Below are positions 1-5,651 of a DNA stretch of 6,467 bases, piece by piece. The notes beneath the pieces were generated by a model. It was not told the origin of the DNA. It did not search any database and saw only the letters and a list, made by a program, of their open reading frames with translations. Position 1 is the stretch's first letter, and each line of letters starts with the position of its first letter. The stretch is from Bacteroidota bacterium (GTDB taxonomy: Bacteria; Bacteroidota; Bacteroidia; Chitinophagales; Chitinophagaceae). The DNA lies in the NCBI GenBank assembly GCA_023423835.1, contig JAFAEW010000018.1, positions 1 through 6,467 of the forward strand, read 5' to 3'. A program made the position numbers and the translations under genes.

Positions 1-149
1 TAAGCGTTCAACTGCATTTGAAGCGAAGGGTTTACGGGGCCAGGCGTACTCTTTTCTTTACCGTTTTTAGAAAACAGAATATAAGTGGCCCCGCCGATTA
101 CGAAAATGATTACAATAACCAGCAAAATGATATCTGTAACAGAAAGCAT
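1..149 (-). CDS. N-terminal part of a single-pass membrane protein (truncated by window edge)
   Basis: The ATG at 149-147 opens a minus-strand frame of 49 full codons that runs off the left edge without a stop. The protein begins MLSVTDIILLVIVIIFVIGG, a strongly hydrophobic segment of about 20 residues. A short Lys-rich, Gly/Pro-containing stretch (KNGKEKSTPGP) follows, and the last visible residues are SLQMQLNA plus a codon starting TA. This looks like an N-terminal membrane anchor with the rest of the chain in the cytoplasm. The end resembles the LQLQAYERL-type opening of a small Bacteroidota-specific family of unknown function that I recall (DUF7935-like), in which a membrane anchor precedes the conserved body; the final TA would then be Tyr rather than a stop. 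That family call is from memory and weak. A TAnnTTTG box lies 12 bases upstream of the start. It is divergent from the Fe-S carrier gene. Confidence 0.6.
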   Translation of the reverse strand, partial: MLSVTDIILLVIVIIFVIGGATYILFSKNGKEKSTPGPVNPSLQMQLNA

Positions 150-161
150 TTGAATTTTTTA

Positions 162-169
162 CAAAAGTA
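162..169 (-). promoter_or_regulatory. Bacteroidota-type -7 box (TAnnTTTG) for the leftward membrane-protein gene
   Basis: Read on the minus strand, 169-162 is TACTTTTG, an exact match to the Bacteroidota -7 consensus TAnnTTTG. It ends 12 bases before the ATG at 149, so the transcript leader would be only a few bases long. No TTTG-like -33 element is visible at the usual spacing, so the call rests on the -7 match and its position. Confidence 0.4.
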
Positions 170-245
170 ACGGATTTAGGCACAGTTAGATTGTTCGGGC
201 ATATTGACCCTAAATGGTTTAACGTCTCCATTCCCGTTGGTTTTG

Positions 246-253
246 TAAATTTG
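246..253 (+). promoter_or_regulatory. Bacteroidota-type -7 box (TAnnTTTG) for the Fe-S carrier gene
   Basis: TAAATTTG at 246-253 matches the Bacteroidota -7 consensus TAnnTTTG exactly and ends 19 bases before the ATG at 273. The -33 element is not clear: the nearest candidate is GTTT at 217-220, a loose match with a spacer of about 25 bases. The short leader contains CAGCAAAACGAG and no Shine-Dalgarno motif, which is usual in this phylum. Confidence 0.5.
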
Positions 254-272
254 CAGCAAAACGAGATTTTGT

Positions 273-617
273 ATGGACACCACAGTTGAAATACCCGTTC
301 AGTTTACCGGTTCTGCTTTAAAAGAATTGAAGCGCTTGATGGATCAGCCCGGGTTTGATTCTGGTAAAAAGCTCAGGATTGGTGTTAAAGGCGGCGGATG
401 TAGCGGAATGAGCTACATTTTAGGATTTGATGAAGCGGCTGAAAACGACAACAGTTATGAGACCGATGGCATTGAATTCATTATCAACAAGGCCCATGAG
501 ATCTATCTCGCAGGAATGCAGATCGATTGGGAGGATGGTTTAAACAACCGCGGATTCAGCTTCACCAATCCGAATGCCTCAAGTACCTGCGGATGCGGAA
601 CCTCATTTGCCATATAA
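273..617 (+). CDS. A-type iron-sulfur cluster carrier/assembly protein (HesB/IscA/ErpA family)
   Basis: This 114-residue protein has the normal length and full layout of the A-type carriers, cytoplasmic proteins that receive [2Fe-2S] or [4Fe-4S] clusters from a scaffold and pass them to apo-enzymes. The three conserved ligand cysteines are present: C43 in GVKGGGCSGMSY, and C106 and C108 in the C-terminal STCGCGTSF motif. The central IDWEDGLNNRGFSFTNPNA block before the CxC is also typical. The ATG at 273 is the best start because the protein is full length from there and a TAnnTTTG box lies 19 bases upstream. The gene stands alone; its 3' end faces the radical SAM gene with a 32-base gap, and no suf or isc gene is in view. 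Whether it corresponds to IscA, SufA or ErpA cannot be decided from sequence motifs, so no symbol is given. Confidence 0.95.
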   Translation: MDTTVEIPVQFTGSALKELKRLMDQPGFDSGKKLRIGVKGGGCSGMSYILGFDEAAENDNSYETDGIEFIINKAHEIYLAGMQIDWEDGLNNRGFSFTNPNASSTCGCGTSFAI

Positions 618-649
618 GTTCGGGATTGAGATTACCCATTTTTAAACTG

Positions 650-1768
650 CTAAAACGCATATCTCACCTTGCAATAAGGCATCGTGGCATGTAAGAGGTC
701 AAGCAATTCATCCACCAATTCCTTCTTGAATCCACGTTTGTAACGCACGTTTCTTCCACCGGTCTGGCTGTATTTTACTTCCTGCAATTCCGGTTTCCAC
801 AATACTTCTTCGGCCTTAGGATGCCAGGACATGTTCACTTCATGTAATTGTTCATTATGCGTGAGAAAGATGATTTCCGCGACGAGCTGTTTCTTTACGT
901 TCTCATCCAGTTTGTCATTTAGTTCCTCAAAAAGGCCACGCCAGTCATCTTTCCAGCCTTCATAAAAGATGACGGGCGAAAAATTCACATTTACCTCATA
1001 TCCTGCCTGGTAAAAATCATTCATGGCGTTGATCCGATCGCTCACAGGAGAAGTGCGTACATCCACCAGTTTACTGATCTTATGCGGCATGAGACTAAAT
1101 CTTATTCTGGTGCTGCCCTGCGGATCATACAAGAGCATTTCCCGATTCACAAATTTCGTGGCAAACGTCAGTTTAGCATTTGGAATTTCTTTGAAAAGGT
1201 TGATCAGATCCTTCACATTATCGCAAATGGCGGCATCTGCACTGCAATCGCCGTTTTCGCCGATCTCGTAAACCCAGAACGCCGGATCAATCTGATCGGG
1301 TATCAGAAACGGGCCCTGTCGCGACGCATGACAACGGAGATAATTGCAGATTTGCTCAATGTTTACGAAAATAGTAATCGGGTTTGCAAATCCTTTCCTT
1401 CGCGGAACATAGCAATAGGAACAAGACATGGTGCAACCATTCGACTCAGACGGTGCTACCCAATGCGAACTTCTGGTATTGGCCCGGCAGCTCAACGACT
1501 TTTTGATACCGAGTACGATAATATGTTTTTTGTTGGAAATCCAGTCTTCTACCGATCCTTGATTACCATGAAGTTCAGGAATCTTCCAATGCGAAGCCAC
1601 TTCAATCAGCTTTGCGTCAGGATATTTATCCAGGATTTCCTGCCCCCTCCGGTAATTTCTCACTTCAGGCTCCAGGTAAATCTCGTTTACCTGCAAAAGA
1701 TGATCTATCGTTTTATTGTTCCACATTGTAAAAGTTCTTCGCTTTGAAACTGTTTTTGCCGATAGCAT
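650..1768 (-). CDS. Spore photoproduct lyase family radical SAM protein
   Basis: The 372-residue protein carries the radical SAM motif CxxxCxxC at C112, C116 and C119 (GCTMSCSYCY), which would bind a [4Fe-4S] cluster and SAM. Similarity to spore photoproduct lyase (SplB) continues along the chain: LTFATKFVN near 200-208, RIRFSLMPHK at 221-230, TSPVSDRI at 239-246, and QAGYEVNVNFSPVIFYEGW at 254-272. Both tyrosines flanking the third cysteine (Y118, Y120) match SplB. SplB repairs a UV-induced thymine dimer in spore DNA, but this lineage is not known to make endospores, so the substrate is unknown. The block EIGENGDCSADAA (168-180) aligns with the SplB segment holding its hydrogen-donor Cys; by my alignment Glu171 takes that place, with a Cys at 175. 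A second in-frame ATG at 1726 (M15, MWNNKTIDHLL) may be the true start, since the first 14 residues look unconserved. It converges with the Fe-S carrier gene and diverges from the peptidase gene. Family is secure; activity is not. Confidence 0.9.
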   Translation of the reverse strand: MLSAKTVSKRRTFTMWNNKTIDHLLQVNEIYLEPEVRNYRRGQEILDKYPDAKLIEVASHWKIPELHGNQGSVEDWISNKKHIIVLGIKKSLSCRANTRSSHWVAPSESNGCTMSCSYCYVPRRKGFANPITIFVNIEQICNYLRCHASRQGPFLIPDQIDPAFWVYEIGENGDCSADAAICDNVKDLINLFKEIPNAKLTFATKFVNREMLLYDPQGSTRIRFSLMPHKISKLVDVRTSPVSDRINAMNDFYQAGYEVNVNFSPVIFYEGWKDDWRGLFEELNDKLDENVKKQLVAEIIFLTHNEQLHEVNMSWHPKAEEVLWKPELQEVKYSQTGGRNVRYKRGFKKELVDELLDLLHATMPYCKVRYAF

Positions 1769-2025
1769 GCCTACAAATCAGAGGCCGTGCAACCGGGATG
1801 TTGTGCCCAGAGACGGTAAATGCGCTAACGTGTTGCGGACTGTTCCCTTCTCCCCTGCGTACTAATCCTGTGAATTATCACGAAAAAAAAGCGGCAAATT
1901 ACCAATGAATAATCAGAAGAAATACTGCCCGAACGGGCGGCTGAAAGTCACAGATTTGTGTCACAAAAACAAACGCAGGAGTAAGCCGAAAATCCTTTTT
2001 AAGAGTAGGCAAAAAAAATAACTAT
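1769..2025. other. Divergent intergenic region between the radical SAM gene and the peptidase gene
   Basis: This 257-base gap must hold the promoters of both flanking genes. No exact TAnnTTTG box is seen on either strand. The nearest is CAGATTTG at 1951-1958 on the plus strand, one mismatch, without a -33 element. Short symmetric sequences are present: GTGA-N4-TCAC at 1870-1881, a hairpin at 1925-1940, and CACA-N4-TGTG at 1949-1960, together with a GTCACA direct repeat (1947-1952 and 1960-1965). The stretch before the peptidase ATG is A-rich (CAAAAAAAATAACTAT), as is common for Bacteroidota start regions. A 38-codon ORF (1905-2021) ends four bases before the peptidase start; it is discussed as a finding because I cannot show it is translated. 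Confidence 0.5.
1925..1940. repeat. Short GC-rich hairpin upstream of the peptidase gene
   Basis: CTGCCC-GAAC-GGGCGG can form a six-base-pair stem (one G-T wobble) with a four-base loop. No T-tract follows directly on either strand, so it does not look like an intrinsic terminator. It lies 85 bases before the peptidase start and could be a leader RNA structure, a protein-binding site, or chance. Confidence 0.3.
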
Positions 2026-4758
2026 ATGAAACAGTTTCCCGCAACTCTCGCTACCACTTCGCGCAGTGAAGTTGTCCTCGACAAAAAAAGATTATTACTC
2101 GCATTTAAGAAGCCGATGACGATAAACGAAGTCGCTTCGGCGATCAAGGAGTTTGGTCTCGTTGTGCAGGACCTTGATGACCGGAAGGAAAAAAATAAAC
2201 ATTGGAACCAGGTCAATCACACCCCCACCCACTTTTGGGTAAGGTCAGCATCCGGAATTGACATTACCGATGCGGTCTATTCGGCCATCAGGGAACGATT
2301 GAAATCACAAATTGAATGGATCGGACCGGTTTACAGTTCGCTGCAAGGAGAAAGTGAGAATTCCAAATTCTGTCCCTTGCCAAACGTTTTACTAATCGAA
2401 AAATCGGAAAAGCAGAAGGCACAGCAGGATGAGATCATCAGGAAATATAAGCTGGTTGAGGTTCCGGAAAAATCAAAGTACCTGCAAAAATTCCGTTATT
2501 TTAAGCTAAAGGATACGGAAACAAATGTATATCAGCTGGCTGCTTTGCTGGCCCGAACCGCTTCTGCTCCCGGTACGGTAAAATTTGAAAACATGCCGAT
2601 GCGGAAGCCGTTGGCAACCACCAATCCTAACGATACGCTCTGGGCGCAACAGTGGAACATGGTGCAAATAAATGCACCGGATGGATGGGACATTTCTACT
2701 GGTAACAGTTCAGTGGTGGTTTGCATGCTTGATGAAGGATGTGATCTTACTCATCCGGATCTGGCATTTTCCGAAGATGGAATTAACCTGGAAACAATGA
2801 TGCCTCCGGGATCGCCCACCGGCGATCATGGAACGGCTTGTGCAGGTATTGTTGCCGCCACTTTTAATAACAATGAAGGTGTGACCGGCGTTGCGGGTAA
2901 CTGTTTGATTATGCCGGTTGCATTTAGCCTTTGGACAGACGTGGAATGCGCAAATGGTATCAACTACGCATCCACTAATGGCGCTTCGGTTATCAGTATG
3001 AGCTTCGGCGTTTACGACGGGTGGGGATGGGACTATGCCATCATTGATCCGGAAATTCAGAATGCATTTGCCAACGATGTTGTAATGTGTGCCGCCACGG
3101 GAAATGAAGATGACGGTACGACCAACCGATATCCCGGAAGACATCCATTGGTGATTGCAGTGGGAGGATCCTCAACCGATGATAACAGGAAAACGCCGGC
3201 TTCGCCGGACGGAGAATGTTGGGGAGCAAATTATGGTGAAGATGTGTACGATGGAGTTACCACAGGAGTGTCTGTTGTGGCGCCTTGTGTTGCCTGTCCT
3301 ACAACCGACCGGCAGGGAGCAGACGGGTACAACGATAATGGCACGTTAAACCCTGATCCCTGGGCATGCGTTTCTTATCCGGGTCAACCCTCCGATGGCA
3401 ACTATGTGCTGAATTTTGATGGCACCTCGGCTGCCACACCGCATGTGGCCGGACTTGCCGCCCTGATCCGAAGCGAATACCCTTCACTCAGCAATGTGGA
3501 GGTCAGGAATACAATTGAACGATCCGCCGCAAAAGTAGGCAACCTTGCCTATGCAAATGATCCTGATTTTCCTAACGGCACCCGGAATACCGAGATGGGA
3601 TATGGAAGAATTGATGTTTTTCGTGCATTAGACCACGCTGACGTGATGATAAAGGACTGGTCAGGCGACGTTGGCGTTGAACCGTCCAATCCTCCCGGAG
3701 GAAATTTCTGGGATTTTGCAGACATCGTGGTAAGAATAAATGATGACGATGTGTTTAATCCTTCTAATCCCAGTCAGTCAAAAAATGTTGAAAGAGGACA
3801 ATCAAACTATATCTATGTCAAGGTAACCAATAATGGTCCCCGTGATGCAAGAAATGTAGTAGTGGATTGTAGAATCACTCCCTTCGTAGGCACGCAGTTT
3901 AAATACCCCGACGATTGGACCTTCATCGATGGCATGCATGTGAAACCTACGCCCGTTACCGCGACTTTTCCGGTTGTGGCTGCCGGATCAACCGCAATGG
4001 CGAAGTTTTCCGTTTCGGCTGCAAAAACAGAAACGCTTTACGGATGGGAGTACGAAAATCCGTGGCATCCCTGCTTGCTGGCCAGCGTGACTTCAGACAA
4101 TGATTATGCTTTTGCTTCCGCCGCCTTCAATGCAGATCCGATTTCAAAACTCAATAACAACCTGGCGCAGCGTAATCTTACGGTAATTGATGTAATAGAA
4201 GATGCAGCAGCATCTCCGATTTCTATGCCTTTTATCGCCGGTCACCTCAAAAATGACGAACGGTTCATGGATATCATAGTGGAAAGCAGCAAACCGCTTT
4301 CAGGAACAAAACTGTTTTTGAACCTTGACGAGGATGGTAAAATATTTCCGCAGGTAGCGTTCGACGAGGTAAATCCGAGGCTGCCGGACCAGGACGACGA
4401 AAGTGGTTTGGTGTTTCTCGAAACGACGAGGGTTGAAACCAGCCTGGGTTGTTGTCGCGGAGTGCTTACTTTAGGCAAAGGTTCCCGTTTCGACTGCCAT
4501 CACCGGAGAAAACTCAGTCCATTTAAAATATATGGCGGCGAGATCGTCATCAGAAATGGTAAACGAATGGTGCAAATGACGGGAAATAAAATGACCGTGC
4601 AACTGGAAAAAGAACCCGGTGTAATTTATCCGATGTCGGTACAAATAGAGTTGCCCTCAAACCTAAATAAAGGCGGAGCAATGCAAGTAGATGTGTCGCA
4701 GCGCAATCAGCGTGGTGAGACAGTTGGAGGCGCAGGAGCTGTCTATTATATCAAATAG
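2026..4758 (+). CDS. S8 family (subtilisin-like) serine peptidase with C-terminal CARDB-like region
   Basis: The 910-residue protein is a subtilase with an intact triad: Asp236 in VVVCMLDEGCDLTHPDL, His268 in GDHGTACAGI and Ser468 in FDGTSAATPHVAG, with the oxyanion-hole Asn360 in CAATGNEDD. Residues 1 to about 200 form an extension that looks like a propeptide/inhibitor region. The catalytic domain opens at NPNDTLWAQQWNMVQINAP (200-218) and ends near 535 after GYGRIDVFRALDHA. Residues 541-720 resemble a CARDB-type beta-sandwich (NYIYVKVTNNGPRDARNV; WHPCLLASV; NNNLAQRNLTVID), and 725-910 form a further beta-rich tail ending GGAGAVYYIK. There is no hydrophobic signal peptide at the N-terminus and no recognisable type IX secretion C-terminal domain, which is odd for an S8 peptidase in this phylum. 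It has 16 cysteines, including a CxxC (421/424) and a vicinal pair (809/810). The ATG at 2026 follows an A-rich leader with no Shine-Dalgarno motif. Target and location are unknown. It appears to be a single-gene unit. Confidence 0.93.
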   Translation: MKQFPATLATTSRSEVVLDKKRLLLAFKKPMTINEVASAIKEFGLVVQDLDDRKEKNKHWNQVNHTPTHFWVRSASGIDITDAVYSAIRERLKSQIEWIGPVYSSLQGESENSKFCPLPNVLLIEKSEKQKAQQDEIIRKYKLVEVPEKSKYLQKFRYFKLKDTETNVYQLAALLARTASAPGTVKFENMPMRKPLATTNPNDTLWAQQWNMVQINAPDGWDISTGNSSVVVCMLDEGCDLTHPDLAFSEDGINLETMMPPGSPTGDHGTACAGIVAATFNNNEGVTGVAGNCLIMPVAFSLWTDVECANGINYASTNGASVISMSFGVYDGWGWDYAIIDPEIQNAFANDVVMCAATGNEDDGTTNRYPGRHPLVIAVGGSSTDDNRKTPASPDGECWGANYGEDVYDGVTTGVSVVAPCVACPTTDRQGADGYNDNGTLNPDPWACVSYPGQPSDGNYVLNFDGTSAATPHVAGLAALIRSEYPSLSNVEVRNTIERSAAKVGNLAYANDPDFPNGTRNTEMGYGRIDVFRALDHADVMIKDWSGDVGVEPSNPPGGNFWDFADIVVRINDDDVFNPSNPSQSKNVERGQSNYIYVKVTNNGPRDARNVVVDCRITPFVGTQFKYPDDWTFIDGMHVKPTPVTATFPVVAAGSTAMAKFSVSAAKTETLYGWEYENPWHPCLLASVTSDNDYAFASAAFNADPISKLNNNLAQRNLTVIDVIEDAAASPISMPFIAGHLKNDERFMDIIVESSKPLSGTKLFLNLDEDGKIFPQVAFDEVNPRLPDQDDESGLVFLETTRVETSLGCCRGVLTLGKGSRFDCHHRRKLSPFKIYGGEIVIRNGKRMVQMTGNKMTVQLEKEPGVIYPMSVQIELPSNLNKGGAMQVDVSQRNQRGETVGGAGAVYYIK

Positions 4759-4760
4759 AC
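4741..4760 (+). repeat. Inverted repeat over the peptidase stop codon
   Basis: GTCTATT (4741-4747) and AATAGAC (4754-4760) are perfect inverted copies separated by ATATCA, giving a seven-base-pair hairpin that contains the TAG stop at 4756-4758. No T-tract follows, so it is not a standard intrinsic terminator; it could protect the mRNA 3' end or be chance. Confidence 0.3.
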
Positions 4761-4844
4761 CGTTCGGATGGTTCAAACCGGTTAGGAAAAGGTAAAATGT
4801 CAGGAACAGCATTGCGGTTTTTTCGGATTGACTGTTTCTGCTTT

Positions 4845-4868
4845 TGCCTTTTCAGGCATTTATATTTT
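4845..4868 (+). terminator. Weak candidate terminator for the peptidase gene
   Basis: TGCCT (4845-4849) and AGGCA (4854-4858) form a five-base-pair stem with loop TTTC, followed at once by the T-rich run TTTATATTTT on the plus strand. It sits 87 bases after the peptidase stop in a convergent gap, the expected place. The stem is short, so the call is tentative. Confidence 0.35.
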
Positions 4869-4918
4869 AAAAAAAGCTGTTGGAAATGAAAGAGAGAATT
4901 AGAGGCAGAGGATTTCCA
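4869..4918 (-). terminator. Weak candidate terminator for the pseudouridine synthase operon
   Basis: On the minus strand the seven-base-pair arms TGGAAAT and ATTTCCA (plus positions 4912-4918 and 4881-4887) enclose a 24-base loop. After five more bases comes a run of seven T (complement of the A run 4869-4875). The position, just past the stop of the leftward operon, fits, but the AT-rich stem and long loop make it a poor intrinsic terminator. Confidence 0.25.
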
Positions 4919-4930
4919 TTTCTGCACGCT

Positions 4931-5650
4931 TCACTTTGTCACCTTTTCCAGTTGCTTATAAACAGCCTGCAAATCTTTTGGAACCGGCGCTTCAAAGTAA
5001 TATTCTTTTCCATCATAGTTAAACCGGATGGAAAAGGCGTGTAAGGCGAGACGGTTTAATAACGGCCGCTCTTCTTCCGCGGATTTTGACAACTTAAATT
5101 TCTTCTTAAAGGTCGAAAGCAAGATCGGTTCGTCTTTTCCATACAAATCATCGCAAGCTATGGGATGCTGCAGGTGACTCATATGCAACCTGATCTGGTG
5201 TGTCCGGCCGGTAAGAATCTGAAATTTCATTCTTGAAAAATGGCGGAAGCCGGCAATCGTTTCATAAAGGGTGATGGCCGGTTTCCCTTTTTGATTGATT
5301 ACCATTTTGCCATTTTTGGAGGGATGGGCCATAATCGGCTGATCGATCGTCCCTTCTGCCGGATCCGGTTGACCGACTACCAGTCCTTCATAAAATTTCT
5401 CCACTTCTCTTCCCTCGAAAAGCAGCGATAATTTCTGATGTGCACCGGCATTTCTGGCAAAAATGATCAGGCCGCTTGTTCCTTTATCCAGCCGGTGAAC
5501 AGTAAATATTTCCGAATATTTTTCAGTCAACACTTCCTTAAGTGAAATTGAAGACTGCGTTCGATCGGGAATGCTCAATAATCCGGACGGTTTGGAGATT
5601 ACAATGAAATCAGCGTGCTCAAACAGAATTTCGGGTTTGCCTTTTTGCAT
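4931..5650 (-). CDS. RluA-family RNA pseudouridine synthase
   Basis: The 239-residue protein has the RluA-family signature VHRLDKGTSGLIIFA at 51-65, in which Asp55 is the catalytic aspartate that attacks the uridine. It also has the later family motif TGRTHQIRLHMSHL (147-160) and LNRLALHAF (198-206). Enzymes of this family convert chosen uridines in rRNA or tRNA to pseudouridine in the cytoplasm. The chain starts directly with the catalytic domain (ILFEHADFIVISKPSGLLSIP), with no S4 RNA-binding domain as seen in RluC/RluD, so it is the short single-domain form, closer in build to RluA or TruC. The exact target base cannot be read from the sequence. Its ATG at 5650-5648 lies one base beyond the TAA of the upstream RluB-type gene, so translation is probably coupled and both are read from one promoter outside the window. 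Confidence 0.92.
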   Translation of the reverse strand: MQKGKPEILFEHADFIVISKPSGLLSIPDRTQSSISLKEVLTEKYSEIFTVHRLDKGTSGLIIFARNAGAHQKLSLLFEGREVEKFYEGLVVGQPDPAEGTIDQPIMAHPSKNGKMVINQKGKPAITLYETIAGFRHFSRMKFQILTGRTHQIRLHMSHLQHPIACDDLYGKDEPILLSTFKKKFKLSKSAEEERPLLNRLALHAFSIRFNYDGKEYYFEAPVPKDLQAVYKQLEKVTK

Positions 5651-5651
5651 A

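Noticed and set aside
618..649. Bidirectional terminator between the Fe-S carrier and the radical SAM gene
   Set aside because: GGG and CCC with a following ATTTTT are present, but only three base pairs form and the inner bases mismatch, so there is no convincing hairpin.
1082..1747. A 221-codon plus-strand ORF opposite the radical SAM gene
   Set aside because: It lies wholly antisense to a gene with clear family motifs, and its product shows no domain or normal composition; it is a shadow of the coding constraint on the other strand.
273..1768. An Fe-S carrier plus radical SAM two-gene system
   Set aside because: The genes converge rather than share a promoter, and A-type carriers serve many enzymes; adjacency alone does not support a dedicated pair.
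1870..1881. CRP/FNR-like site GTGA-N4-TCAC
   Set aside because: CRP and FNR sites need six bases between the TGA/TCA half-site cores in register; here the spacing is four, so it does not fit either.
1978..1982. AGGAG as a Shine-Dalgarno site for the peptidase
   Set aside because: It is 43 bases upstream of the ATG at 2026 and no start codon follows at a suitable distance; the phylum seldom uses such sites.
2710..3144. A 144-codon minus-strand ORF inside the peptidase gene
   Set aside because: It overlaps the catalytic domain codons of the subtilase and has no recognisable motif.
4797..4889. A 30-codon plus-strand ORF in the convergent gap after the peptidase
   Set aside because: The product is a low-complexity Phe/Cys-rich peptide with no ribosome-binding signal and it covers the candidate terminator hairpins, so chance is the better explanation.
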